From Artocarpus heterophyllus (taxonomy: Eukaryota > Streptophyta > Magnoliopsida > Rosales > Moraceae): a stretch of 64,000 nucleotides of DNA. The notes below the pieces were generated by a model. It ran no database searches, was not told the origin of the DNA, and was given only the letters and a program-made list of their open reading frames with translations. The translations under genes were made by a program, and so were the position numbers. Shown piece after piece: positions 48,151-61,400 of this stretch (position 1 is its first letter; the number at the start of each line of letters is the position of its first letter). The stretch covers positions 310,001 to 374,000 of the forward strand of contig CM046345.1 in the NCBI GenBank assembly GCA_025403435.1. Direction: 5' to 3'.

Positions 48151-48414
48151 CATAATCTACCAGAACCAAAATCCACAAAAAAATTTTCGCAATTTGATGA
48201 ATAAAATTTCCACAGTCCAATCGAATCAATGAAAAAATTGGAAGGTTTGGTGAGAAATCTAAGGCTTTACCAGGCGGCGAATCTTTCTGGCGGGAGAGGA
48301 TAGAGACAAGTCGGAGAAATCGTGGTGAAGTTCATCCAAGTCTAAATCGGCCTCCTTCCTCTTCAGCATCTTGTTCCCTCTCATCCCCATCCCCATTCCC
48401 ATGAACCCTACCAT
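46559..48414 (-). CDS. Conserved-looking plant protein of unknown function
   Basis: I do not recognise the family. Exons are 48414-48271, 47819-47600 and 46968-46559, in phase with GT-AG introns, giving 257 residues. The N-terminus has alternating Gly-Met, then RGNKMLKRK and, at the end of exon 1, SPARKIRRL, both basic and possibly nuclear-targeting. Exon 2 is acidic and Ser-rich (MEEEDESSEISCSS) and has IVLFKPLNSP, which looks conserved. Exon 3 has Pro/Val-rich and Glu-rich stretches, a Gly-rich GDGYGGIGG and a Gln/His-rich C-terminus. No membrane segment, catalytic motif or known domain is seen. Largely disordered; a nuclear or regulatory role is only a guess. The splice logic and codon-like composition support a real gene. 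Confidence 0.75.
47860..48265 (-). repeat. Tandem duplication (2 x about 210 bp) in the first intron of the unknown gene
   Basis: Paired blocks about 210 bp apart: AAGAAAATTT(T)CTAGGATTT (47870 and 48080), poly-A after AATTC(A/G)AC, and CAATC(C/G)AATCAAT..AAATTGG followed by TTTGGTGAGAAAT (48005-48060 and 48216-48258). A (CA)n run at 48137-48152 and poly-A lie inside. Confidence 0.65.
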
Positions 48415-50093
48415 TTTTCAATTTCAAAGCGTGATTCTTTCTTTGAAGATCACCAAATCCCTAAATTTCAGAGAGAGAGAGAGCGCGGGCAAAACGACGA
48501 CGTATCAGAGACAGCGATGGACTGGCTATGGATTGAGACACTAGACAGAGAGTGACAAGCAAAGGTCGTTGTTTCTTAGGGTTTTAAATAAACAAGCAAC
48601 CTAACAGAAGAAGAAGAGATTTTTCTGGAGCAGCTCTAGACTTCTCCAGAAGCCAACATCGCCTCGTCATTTTCTTTTCTTTGGCTTTCGTTCGAACGCT
48701 GAATTTTCTTTTTTCTTTTTCTTTTTGGGTAATTAACCTTGTGTGTCGTGCCATTTTTTTCTTTAATTTTTTGACGTGTTAATCCTATTTTTTTTTAATT
48801 TTTTTTTCTTCAAAGTGTACAAACGCTGATCCGGACACAACAGACCATAACGTAGTAATAAGCGACTTAACCCAATAACAAGTCAAAACTACAAGTAAAT
48901 TCGATTGAAAATACTTAAAAAGGGCAAAACGTTTATTGAGTTCCAACATATGAAAACAAAAAAGGCACATTATTAATCAAACGCGGACAAAGCTCTTTCA
49001 CCGACACAAATTGACATCTCTAGATGGGAGATGAATGATGTATGTTATTTAGTTGGTCCCATAAGTTCATAATAATTTGGGTTAATAAGACATATGACCT
49101 TTTTATTTGTAGAATTAAAATATGTCTCCTAGTTTATAAATATGCTTTATATGTCCTAAAGCATATGTATAAAGACATTAATGATCTAAATAATGATATT
49201 TTTAGCTTTAATTTATTTTTTTAGAATAATTAGAATATATATATTTAAGATTTCAAATAGATTATGATTTTATTATATTTTAAAAATCTCTAAAATTAAC
49301 CTGTTTGTTATTTGAATTCAAATTGTATCTAAAATAACGATTTTAAATTCCTTCAGCTAAAAGATAGAATTTTTTTTTTATAGAATCACGATTTTACTGA
49401 CAAATTGAAATTAAGATGTTGTAATTAAATTAATGATATAACATTTATTAAGTCTTTTTCTGTGTCTTACAGGTTATATAATTAATATATCATTAAGTTA
49501 ATGATACGTAATAACATTTATTTTTTTAAGACTTTAAGTGGTAATGAAATATATGTTTTTTGGTGATATGTAATAAATTAACAAAAGTATTTATTAAGTT
49601 TAAGATTTACTTAATAAAAACACATTTACTTTTATTTTATTCAATGTGTTTCTATAAATGCAACAATTTGAGGATCGTCTTTCAAATAGAAGGGACAGCT
49701 CTAACGGCCATAGCCTTAAAAGGTTTAAGATTAATTGACAGCTGCAAGTCTCACAACTCTCTTTCATGGAATTATTTACGTCGTCTCTCCTACTATTCCT
49801 CCACTTCCAGATTCAGGTATAGTCATTATTTATTTATTTATTTGTAGTTGAGAGTGATAAATGTTCTCAACTTCCAAGCTTGGTGCATATACTGCTTTCA
49901 ATCGGACAGTTTGTCACCTCTCTTCACAAATCATATTGCTGGTAAGCTTCCTTCTTAATCATTAATCTCTCACCTTTTCACTCTATACATTAATTGAATT
50001 TATGGTTAGATATCAATTAGCTCGGAAGTTTGAGTTAATACAATAAACAAATTGGTTACAAGATACGATAGCGTTTGAGAGAATAACTATACA
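48415..50093. other. Upstream region of the unknown gene and AT-rich intergenic DNA
   Basis: 48415-48620 should hold the 5' UTR and promoter of the minus-strand gene (GA-rich, with ACGACGACGT near 48493). The rest is AT-rich. A stretch at 49690-49940 reads as a Ser-rich open frame and ends near GGTAAGCTT (49940), so it could be an old exon or gene fragment, but nothing identifies it. Confidence 0.4.
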
Positions 50094-50603
50094 GCATGTT
50101 TAGTGCGTAAGATTAAATAGGATTTTATTGAATTAAATTTTAATAATTTGTGTAGTGAAAAATTTTAAAGGACTACGTTAGATAAGCTATTATCTTATTT
50201 ATGCTTGAATCCCCTTAGAAGGGGGTTAGGAAATACCTTGCTCAAGCATTGGATTAAACACAACCTTTCTATATTACAAAAAATTTAAAGGGCCTATTTG
50301 TAAAAACTTACCAAATTTAGGGTCAAACTATAATTTTCTAAAAAAATGAGGGTTCTAAATGTAATATTTATGTGACAGAAATATTTTAAAACTATATTGT
50401 TGCCCCTATAATTTTAAACAAATTACAATACAACACCAATTATTGAAAAAATAACAACAAAAAAAAACCCTCTATTCTAATAAGACAATACCAAACATAG
50501 AATTAGATTGCCTAAAAATATTAGCCTATCCTTTTAATACATTTCAATCTAATCCTCCAAGACTATACAATTTTATCTATTCTATACACCAAACGGGCCC
50601 ATA
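50094..50603. mobile_element. Possible MITE with diverged terminal repeats
   Basis: The left end reads TGTTTAGTGCGTAAGATTAAATAGG and the right end, reverse-complemented, CGTTTGGTGTATAGAATAGATAAAA; these agree at most positions. Boundaries and target duplication are not clear. The GGGCCCGTTTGG-type end suits PIF/Harbinger or hAT MITEs. Confidence 0.4.
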
Positions 50604-50880
50604 GGCGATTGGATTGGAGTCTGAATGTGTGCGTGTGTGTGCGTATACAAAAAAGGATAAGTTGAACTATAAGAGATCTGTAGTTAACAGACTTAATGCG
50701 TAGACTAATTAGATACAACAGCACAAGAGAACAACATATGGTGGTAACTTGCAACTCTGTTCGTCCTAAACAGAATCAGAATCAACTACAACATTAAAAT
50801 ATACATAGCTGTGCTTGTATATACACACACACACGCATATATATATATATATATGTATAAAATATACATTAAAATTTACT

Positions 50881-51148
50881 CTTCATAAGGAAGCAATTTT
50901 GAAAGAGAGTGTAAATTCAATAGTTGTGCTTGATAACGCTTTACCTGGTGAAATCGTGGATTTTGTTATCTATAAATTCAATTATCATCTGTTCACCATA
51001 AATCCGAGTGAGATTGAGACTGCTATCAAACAAGGATTGCATTGCAGGAGCTCATTCTTCCTGAACCTGAGGTAGGGCTCTTGACCACAGTTAGACGAAT
51101 TGTTGCTAGAGCGCCAACCAACATTCATTCCTCTAATAAGTAGTTCAA
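50881..51148 (+). pseudogene. Unidentified coding-like fragment
   Basis: An open stretch reads KESVNSIVVLDNALPGEIVDFVIYKF and IETAIKQGLHC. After a frame change near 51045 it continues as ELILPEPEVGLLTTVRRIVARAPTN to TAG 51146-51148. The composition looks like real protein and both parts look like one gene broken by an indel. I cannot name the family. It has no plausible start and may be a captured or relic gene piece. Confidence 0.3.
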
Positions 51149-52487
51149 ATGTGAAGAAACTTCATGATAAGGAAAATAGCATCAAATAAGAAACTTCATA
51201 TGGTACTTGAGGTAATCCTAATATATATATATATATATATAGCCCATGTCGTTTACAATTTTTTTTCCTTTTTTAAAAAAATTCGTATTTTATCAATATT
51301 CTAATAAACTACTAATGCACGCTTGTTGGTTGGTTTTTGATCATGCATGCACGCATGCAGCAAAGTATTTGGTTGGAAGATGCCTATGATAGAGGCAGAC
51401 AGTTATACATGTCGTCAATCTTTCAATTGGTAAACTTATGTTGGCAAATGTTGGATGGAGATGAACGCTTTGTCGATCATTGCAAAACTTAACATTTCAA
51501 TCTGTCAAGGATGTAGTGTTGGAAGCAATATGGAGGTCGATCACGTGTAACTTTTTATATATTAATTTTTACAAATCAAATCAATTAACACATGTCCAAT
51601 TAACACCTAATAAATCGATGGAAAACATTGTCTTCAGACTGAAATTATAAACGATAGGTGATCCTACTCAGCAATATTCTCATCTAACTAAGCAAAAATA
51701 CATTTTTTAAGACTTATCTAAATTTAGGTTGTAATATATTTTTATGGATTAGTGATGGTTTTGCTTCAATTTATGTTCAAGCCAAATAACAATAACAATA
51801 ACAATAACAATAATAATGTGTGCATTTCTAATACAAGCTCTACAAACATGTCATCGCTTCCGGTTTGGCATATAAAGGTAAATGGGATATACGGTTACTT
51901 AGTAAACTAAATCTTGGACGGTTTGTGACATATATAGCACTCCCATCCTTTTAGAAAGCTGTTAGCATTGAAGACATATTCTTCGCATATGATCGATTAA
52001 AAGCTAATGATGATTTTATCTATCCATGCATCGGAATAGCAGGGTAGCTTGAAATTACTAGTGAATTTGTGTAACATGCTGAATTACGTCATTGCAATGG
52101 AACCTGATTACTCAACGAAACGTCACAGACCATTAATTAAAATCATTACTATAATAACAATAATAAATAAATAAATAAATATGACACAAGGAAATATGTC
52201 ATTCTTTAATCCCTCTAATAAGAGAAAAGAAATGTTAAATTCTTTCTTTAAAAAGGTCGTGTAAATATTGTATTACAATCATAAAGCATTTATAAATTTA
52301 TACACTCACAATTATAATATATGTTTGCTTTGAACCCCAAAATTCACTTACAAAATATAGTTCGAAATGCATCGATAATATATTACCTCTCACAGCGTTA
52401 CATAGCTGTACATGAAGCAAGTAAACGTAATTCACATGCTTAACATTTTTTTTTTACAAGGATTTGAATGTGATACGAAATATATGC
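51149..52487. other. Intergenic DNA downstream of ISA3
   Basis: Nothing convincing codes. Small microsatellites occur: (AT)n near 51222-51241, (AATAAC)n near 51786-51815 and (AATA)n near 52161-52180. The right end carries the ISA3 3' UTR. Confidence 0.5.
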
Positions 52488-55400
52488 TCACGAGGAATCC
52501 TCCTCATATGGGACAAGTAACAGAATGATGGAAGAGTAACTAAGCATGGGGTACAGATTGGTGTCGAGGAAGTGCGCATACTGTTTCACAACAGTCTGTC
52601 TTTCTGGAACATCAAGTGAGAGGAAGTCGTATGGCGCAGGCTTGCCTGTATCAACCAACGGCTCCCATCTATATCCGGGCCGCTCCGGCAGTGAAATGGT
52701 AACTGGGAGATGGCTGGCATTGAAGGCAATATAGATTTCTCCCTTGATCGAGTCTTTCTGTATTCATGTTTTGGACCCAACCCAATATCAATCTCTAGCC
52801 AAGGATAATGTAACCAGAAAGTCGACAACCAGAGAGACAGAAAAATGCTAAGATTCTCTATTATTGTTAACATTACAGTTAATAACTATTTTTATCTGAA
52901 TTAAGACTCCTAGTGAGACTAGGATTTCTTAGGCACGTCTTTAAGCTTGTAGTTTCTAATGGCTTCAAATAGAAACGTGATGGGATCCCGTAGTTACTCG
53001 GTGGTTAGTTTGTTGTCATGTTTGTCACGATAGAGGTGAATTCGTTAGTTTTGTTAGTTCTAGGTGATGTGAGAATTATGTGATGAGATAATTAGTATAA
53101 AAGGGGTGAGGGAAGAGAAGGGGATTAGGCAATTAGTGAGTGTGAGTGAGACTTGGTCTCCAGGAAGAGATCAAAACCTCTCGAAAGCTTTGAAAACTAT
53201 CTGCAATTTCTTCATTTTTATTCTAATTCTTCAATACAAAATCAGTCTGATTTCCTTCTTATCTTGGATCATATCTGTGAAGATATGTCGCTAATCGTGA
53301 TTCAGTTAAAATTCAGTTAGAAGGCAATTTAGGATTATTGCTTCAGTGTGGTCGAGTGCAGGACTGCAGCCTGTGCCTAACATATTGTATGATGTGTCCT
53401 TATGCCATTGGTTCAAGATCAGTAGTTGATGTAGATGTGAGCACATTCTATAATTGTAAGAAGAGTATACGCAATCAGGGTGAGAGCATATATTGGTCTT
53501 TCTTCTTGTTCGGTGACCTCTGTGAGATCTAGTTGGGGAAGTTCTTGTAATCTTCTTGTGCTGGGTTTTGAGTGTCCTTGAAAATCATTCTCTGTCTGTG
53601 TAAATCTTTTATATATAGTGGATCTAACTAGAGTTGAACAACCCAGACTTGGATGTAGGATCTGTTTTGATCCGAACCAAGTATAAATTCCTGGCGTTCT
53701 TGATATTTTCTTCTTGTTTGCTCTGTGTTTCATATTCTGTTTTGCTGTTAGAATCCTCACAATATCAAAACGTTTAGTACGTTCAGTTCTTTTAAAATCG
53801 TATTCTGATTTTCATCATAGCCTTTTGCGGCATCATTCCAACAATAGTCTGTTTACCTCACCCGTTTGTTTAAAATATATGCTCAATGCATGGCGGTTAC
53901 ATTTTTTTTCCAATATATGTCTACCTTAATTCACTTCTCTTTCTCCAAAAGAAAATGTGGTCAAGCTTCCATTTGTTTAGCAAAGCTAAATTTCATGATG
54001 AATTATAGAATTACAATCGTGTTAAGAGAATAGATGCTATTGGTAAGAAGAATATGACGTGAAAGGTGAAACAAGAGAACAAACCAGACTGAAGGCAACA
54101 TAACGGCTAGTCTCAGACCAGTCTGGACCTCCAGGAGCATGACCATGCCACTGCAGCCTCTCCGCCGTTGGGAAGTCATTCAAACCAAGTGACTCGCATT
54201 CCCTGCAAGATTGTGAAATCATAAAAGGTACAAAAAGGTGAAGTAGAAAGCAAATACACAAGAGCAGTGCCGGCAAAATCTAGAGATTTGATACCGGCGG
54301 AATTTGGTCATGAGGCAGCAAAATCTGAAGAAGTCTGAAAACGAATCTTCCTTCTTATCCCAGCGAAAGTAGTTGATCTGCAGCGCGATAACAGTCAGAA
54401 TTGACAACTGGATCTGATTAAGTGTAGAGAAACAGCAGAGTCTAGGGAATCACATAGTTATCATGGCAATATGTATTGTTGTTTCCCCCTTTTGTGTGAC
54501 CATATTCATCACCCATATATATCATTGGAACACCCTGACCACCCAGCAAAGAAGAAAAAAAGAAAAGTTAGTAGAGAAATATTCTGCCTGGCCCAAGTAA
54601 TGTAGTTATAGCACACGTGGACAGATAATAAATTCATCGTTTTGGCTTATCTTTCCTTCCGGCTTTCCCCTTTACTGAAAGATAAGCCAATGCACCGCAG
54701 CAAAGAGATTAAATTCCTTCTTTTTCCTTTAAATTCCAATATGGTACATGATTCTATTCAATGTAGTGGGATCTTAAAGTAACGTCTCCTCGAGAACTAT
54801 AAAAATAAAACACCAACTAGTAGTATTCTGTTATCAGTTAATTTAAAGGTGCAAAAAACATTTCAGTCCAGCGGAGAGCAGGAAATGATCAAGAATAGGA
54901 CCTTACTTGGGAAACCATGAGGCAGAGGAAAAAATTCTTCATTTGTCGTTTCCTCAATTTCTTCACGGAAATACTTGCAAACTCTCCCTCCTATACAGTA
55001 AAATCCAATTTATATGCCCAAGTAATGATACATAAAAAGGAGCTTACATATCGTAAACCAATATTCATAAATTTAAATAAAATGTGTGACAGTGCCAAGA
55101 GTCTTTATATTATTAGTATTAATTGCATGAACGCTGAAGATTGCTCTTCGGTTTGCAAAACACAAGTCCAAATTAATCTTCCAGAAAAAGATGAGATAAA
55201 ACAGAAACCAAATTTTGGGTCCTTTTGACTTCCCAAGGTTTGTGGAGCCTTCCACCAACAGCTTGACAAGTTTTATCATTTATGTAACATAAAGGTTATC
55301 AGATGTAAACAGACTTGAGAGAGATATTAGGGCATGACAAATACGGCTTTCTTGTCTTAATCTGTATGCAAGGTATCAGGAGAAACTCGATTGCTTTTCC

Positions 55401-58400
55401 AAAAGGAATGACGGTAAACTTCTCTCTGATAAACAGGACCACAAGGTACTGTAAAAAGAAAGTAGGATCTCATGGTAAAGAAGTCAATGTTATCCAATAA
55501 ATTCCTCACCGGTTTTCTTTTCTATTTTTTTCCCCAAATGTCAAAATGCTAGATCTGCCAACCTCTGGAAATATCTTTAGCCAAAAAAAAAAAAGGTGGA
55601 AATAACAATGTACCCAACTTTACACACATGTACCTGTCCACAGTTCCAGCTATTATTATGATTCTCTCCGTCATTGTTGTCTTCTCCATTTGCTAAGTTA
55701 TGTTTGTTGTTATAGGTAACCAAATCCGCCAAAGTAAATCCATCATGAGCACATATAAAATTGATACTATTCCAAGGTTTCCTTCCACCTTCCTGCTCCA
55801 AGATTTAAAGAAGGGTTTCAGTCACAAAAAAGAGACCCTTATGATAACGATTTCAAATCAATTTAGTGAATAAAACAGTTTTTGATTTATAAAAAAAAAA
55901 AAAAAAGATTTTGGCCAGAGACAAAGACAAGCAAAAAAATTACCTGGTATAAATTTGGGCTCCCACAAAGACATTCAGCAAAGGCCCCAGAAAAACCATC
56001 TGTACCTTTTATAAACTGCCGTACGGTGTCTCGATACTGTAAAATTTTTCAAAAATCATTTTTCGTAACACATCACGTAAGATAAAACGTCGTGTAAGAG
56101 AGTTCACCACTTAAAATTTGATATACATCACTTCTATTACGTTATATTCTAAATTGCTTTACTTTTCTTTCATCGTTTAAATCTAAACTAACCTTTCCAT
56201 TCCACTCTGACCAAATACCCCAGTGAGGAAATGAGCCGACTTGGTACAGGCCTCCTGTATCCCATGCTTCGGCTATAAGCTATTTAAAAGAGGCAAAGAA
56301 GGCCCAATTAGTAATAATAATGATATCAGAATAATAGGTTGAACAATGAAAAAATCTCACCAAAAGAAGCCAAACTCCAAACCATGTATATTGAAGGATA
56401 AATTGGAATTCAAAGTAAGAACCTTCACTCCACGGAGTATGGAATCGTTACTCATCATATCAATCAATGGAGGGCTGCCAAGAGGGGTGCCAGTTGTCAG
56501 CAAGTCACCTTCAACTGGACTTCCATATACATTAATGGCATCGTAAAGACTGTATTCAAATAATTAAACAAAATATAAAATGTTAAAAGGAGGACTGAAA
56601 TAACAAGTACTGTCTTTCATAACCTTAGATGAAATATTATTTAGCAGATGACCTGCTACCCCTGGTCATGATAGAAGCAAGATCAAAGCGAAACCCATCA
56701 ACATGCATTTCCATTACCCAATATCTGTTGCAGAGAATGAATACAGACCTTCAGCCCTATGAAAATTAACGTTCAAAAATCGAGAGAGGAAGTGCGAAGT
56801 ACTTAATGAAGCATATACCTTAAGCAGTCTATTATAAATTGGCGAACAATGGGATGGTTGCAATTGAAGGTGTTACCACATCCAGAGTAATTATAGAACT
56901 CTCCCTAAAGACATTAATAATCAGATAGTAGATACCGTATAAATGTAGCCTCCAAAATACAGAAATCTCCTATGATCAAATATGTGCCAGGATCAAAAAA
57001 TAACACCACAGCATAGATCTTCTAGAAAAGCATCAAGTCTTGGTCACAAACTCGTCATCAAGGGATTCAATAATTTGAAAGACTGCACGAATGGTACTTT
57101 TTTATTTTTTATTTTTCACTCAGGACCTAGGGATGGCAACAAGGTGGGGCAAGGCCAAGGAATGCTTTTCCGTCCCCATCCCTATTCCCCAAAACCATCC
57201 CAATCCCAGCTAAATAAAGGTGGGGACAAAGTCGGGGAATTCCCATTGGGAAAGCCTTCTTGATACCCGCCCCAATCCACACATTGATGTTTGTTGTAGA
57301 TGAAAATTTTAATAATAATAAACAAAAGAAACATGATCAAATTCATACTAAATTCAATCCAAATTCAATGTTTTAACAAAACGAATCAAATTTCAACAAA
57401 ATATAGATGTTGAGAACTGTTGAAGATACAGCTTAATCTTTTAGATTCTTATTTTCCTATCTTTGTTTTTTAAGTTGCCGAATCAGTTAGGATATTCTAA
57501 GTAGTCTTTTATTTTCCTATTTTTTAGGAGATCTTATTAACAAGATGTTAGGATTTTTTCAGTTTAAAGGAAGCAGTCAATGTGACTTCTATATATAGAT
57601 CTTGTGTAACTCGATATTTTCAATAAGAGAGAATCATTTTTTCTCCAAAATTCTTTGTAGTATCAGAGCTGACTCTGAGAATCTAAACTGTAAAAAACCT
57701 TATGGCCACCAAGAAAGGAGCATCATCAACGAAGGTCATCCCAAGCACCTCCAGTCAGCCGGGAGTCGTCGATACTTCATCCTTTGTCATCACTGGCCAC
57801 AGATTGAATGACCAAAACTACCTCGCCTGCTCCCAATCTGTGCTAATCTTTATCTCTGGTAAAGGGAAAGATGAGTACCTCACTGGTGAAGCCGTCAAAC
57901 CGGAGAAGGAAGACCTAACCTTCCTAGCATGGAAAATAAAGAACAACATGGTGAAATCATGGCTTCGCAATTCCATAACAAATGAAATTGGAGAAAATTT
58001 TCTCTACGAGACAACCGTTGAAATCTGGGAAGCAGCCAAGGAAGCATACTCACGTGTTGAAAACAAGTTAGAGTTGTTCGAGATTGAGTGCATCCTCCAT
58101 GATCAACGCCAAGGAGATTTAATGATCTGTTTGGTTCGAGTATTTGAATAGAGTATTTGAATGAAGATTTAAATTTTTGAGAGAGAAAATACTGTAACAA
58201 AATGATTCGAACCGTGATTTGAGTATTGAAACAAACAGGCCCTAAGTGTAACCCAATATTTCAATATCCTCAACCGACACTGGCAGCAGTTGAACGCGTT
58301 TCGAGAGCGCAAGGGGAAGTGTTCCAAAGATGGTTTTTATTACAAACAAATTGTTGAAGAAGCACAATTATTCAAATTCCTAATTGGATTAAACAAGAAC

Positions 58401-61400
58401 CTGGATGATACGCGTGGAATAATCTTATCACAAAGGCCACACCAAGTTTACGAGAAGCGTTTGCTGAAGTAAGACGCGAGGAGAGTCGAAAGAAGGTGAT
58501 GATGGGCTCAAAAATATCTGCAACAGCCACAGACTCATCAGCCCTTGTAGCTCGGGGACAACCAGCCTGGAACAACGGAAATCAATAGAACAAAGAACAG
58601 CCCAAGTGTGATCATGGTGGAAAACTCGGCCACACACGAGATACCTGTTGGAATCTTCACGGCATACCTAAAGGAGGAAGACCACCAAGGAACCGAGAGA
58701 GTCGAGGCAACACGGTCACATCAGAAGAAGAACCCGAAGTCTCTAAACATGCCCTGTCCAGCAAAGAGCAGCTAGAGTTGCTACAAAAATTGTTTGGTCA
58801 ACATCAGTCTCAATCTTCTAAATTCACAAGTGGAACTGCTTCTCTTGCTCACAAAGGTAAAAACTTTATTGCTTTTAACTCTAAGAGTGGAGATCCAAAT
58901 GTCTGGATTATCGATTCTGGAGCCTTGGATCACATGACGAGTAACGCTTCCCTATTTTCTACATGTACTCCCGTGTTTGCAAAATGGACTGTAAAAATTG
59001 TAGATGGTTTAGTCTCTAAAATTGTTGGCACTGGTTTGGTTCTACTTTAAGACTTTCTTACACTAAAATAAATCCTGTTGGTTCCTAATCTTGATTGTAA
59101 TTTGTTATTGATAAACAGACTGACAAAAGAATTGAAGTGTGTTGCTACTTTTGACAATCATTCATGTACATTTCAGGACTTGGTTATGGGGAAAACGATT
59201 GGTGATGCTTAAGTGAGCTCGGGACTTTACCTCATCAACCCAAGCCGTTTCTCTCGAAGACAAGTTCAAGGTTCTGGTTGTGTCATGTCATCAAGTCTTT
59301 TTCCTTTTCAAAAGTCAACTCTAGGGTCAAATAATGATAGTACTATAATGTTGTGGCACTATCGTTTAGGTCATCCAAATTTCATGTACCTTGAGAAATT
59401 GTTTCCTTCATTATTCATTAATAAAATTTCAAGACGTTCAATGTGAAATTGTCAATATTCAAAGCATATTCGAAATTCCTATCTGCCTCAACCATACAAA
59501 CATTCACATCCATTTTCTTTGGTTCACAATGATACTTGGGGTCCCTCAAGAATTAAAAACATTACAGGGTCCAAATGGTATATCAGTTTTATAGATGATC
59601 ACACCCGGTTAACCTGGGTCTTTCTCATGAAAGAAAATCTAAAGCAACCCAAATATTCAAAAATTTCAACTCCATGATTCAGACTCAGTTCCAAACCAAA
59701 ATCCAATCCCTAAGATCAGACAATGCAAAAGAATATTTCAATTCCAATCTAGGAGACTTTCTATCAAATCAGGGAATAATCCATCAGAGTTCTTGTGTTA
59801 AGACTCCTCAACAAAATGGGGTTGCCAAAAGGAAAAATCACCGTCTTCTAGAAGTCGCTCATTCTCTCATCTTCTCTTCCAATGTTCCACATTATTTTTG
59901 GGGAAAGCTGTCCTGACGGCAACATACCTAATCAATAAAATGCCATCTCGCGTCTTGAAGTTTCAAACCCCGTGTGATACGCTCCTTCGAACCTATCCAA
60001 ACTCTTGGGTTATCGCAACCTTACCTCTTAAAGTATTTGGATGTATTTGCTTTGTTCTTGAACACTCTCCACACCGCAGAAAATTAGATCCCCGGGCAAT
60101 TAAATGTGTCTTCTTAGAATACTCTCCACACCAAAAGGGATACAAACATTATTCCCCTATCATAAAATGGTTCTACAACACCATGGATATTACCTCTATT
60201 GAGAACCAACCCTATTACCCTAAGTTTGCAATTTAGGGGGAAAGAGAGAGTGAATAAAAACTTTGGATTTGGGAAAATTTCATCTCCACTTCTTTACCCA
60301 AGAGTCTTGTTGAGAATCCTGGGAGTCCTATCCATCAGCCCGAAGTTCAGCCTTCTACAAAAAATTCATCTTCTCCACCTCCTTTCGAAATTCCCACATC
60401 TACGTCTACCGAAAACCTGCCCCTTCTCATGCATCAGTCACCAAGCAACCAAAAAACAACATCGAACTCAATGCTTTGTCGGGAGGAAGAGCAAGAGACG
60501 ATGAGGGAATGGAACAAACTCATCTATTATAGAACCAAGAATCTGAACCGGTTCCTGTCTTCTGAAGGTAATTCAGAACCCATTATTAATAATGATGATT
60601 TACGTTAGCCGATTGCCTTAAGGAAAGGGGTGAGAAAGTGTGCTCAGCACTCTATTAGGAACTACATTTCTTATGGCAATCTGTCTACTAAGTACTGTGC
60701 ATTTGTTACCAAACTTGATAACATTTAGGTGCCCAAGAATATAAATGAAGCCTTAAGAGTCTTAAGAATGGAGAAAAGTAGTCTATGAAGAAATTCGTGC
60801 ACTTGAGAAAAACAGGACATGGGCAATTATTGATCTTCCTCAAGGCAAGAAACCAATAGGCTGCAAGTGGATTTTCACAGTAAAGTTCAAAGAAGATGGG
60901 ACAATAGAGAGACACAAGGCCCGTCTCGTAGCAAAGGGGTTCACACAATCTTATGGGATTGATTATCATGAGACATTTGCTCCGGTTGCAAAACTTAACA
61001 CGGTTAGAGTCCTTTTACTTGCTGCTAATCTTGATTGGCCACTCTTCCAGTTAGATGTTAAAAATGCCTTCTTAAATGGAAACTTGGAAGAAGAAGATGA
61101 CTGTTCCTCTTGGCTTTGAAAACACTACTAGTAGTAGCAAAGTGTGTAAATTGAAGAAATCCTTGTATGGCCTCAAACAACCTCCCAGAGCATGGTTTGA
61201 TCGATTTACCAGGGTAGTTAGGGGCCAGGGATACTCACAGTGTCAAGCAGATCATACTTTATCTGTGAAGCAATCTCCTGAAGGTAAACTAGCAATCCTT
61301 ATTGTCTATGTAGATGACATTATAGTTATTGGTGATGATCTTGAAACCATTCTCAAACTAAAGGGCCTACTTGCCAAGGAATTCGAAATCAAGGGTCTTG

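Noticed and set aside
57895..58200. 101-codon antisense frame over Copia gag
   Set aside because: Shadow of gag and the inserted MITE.
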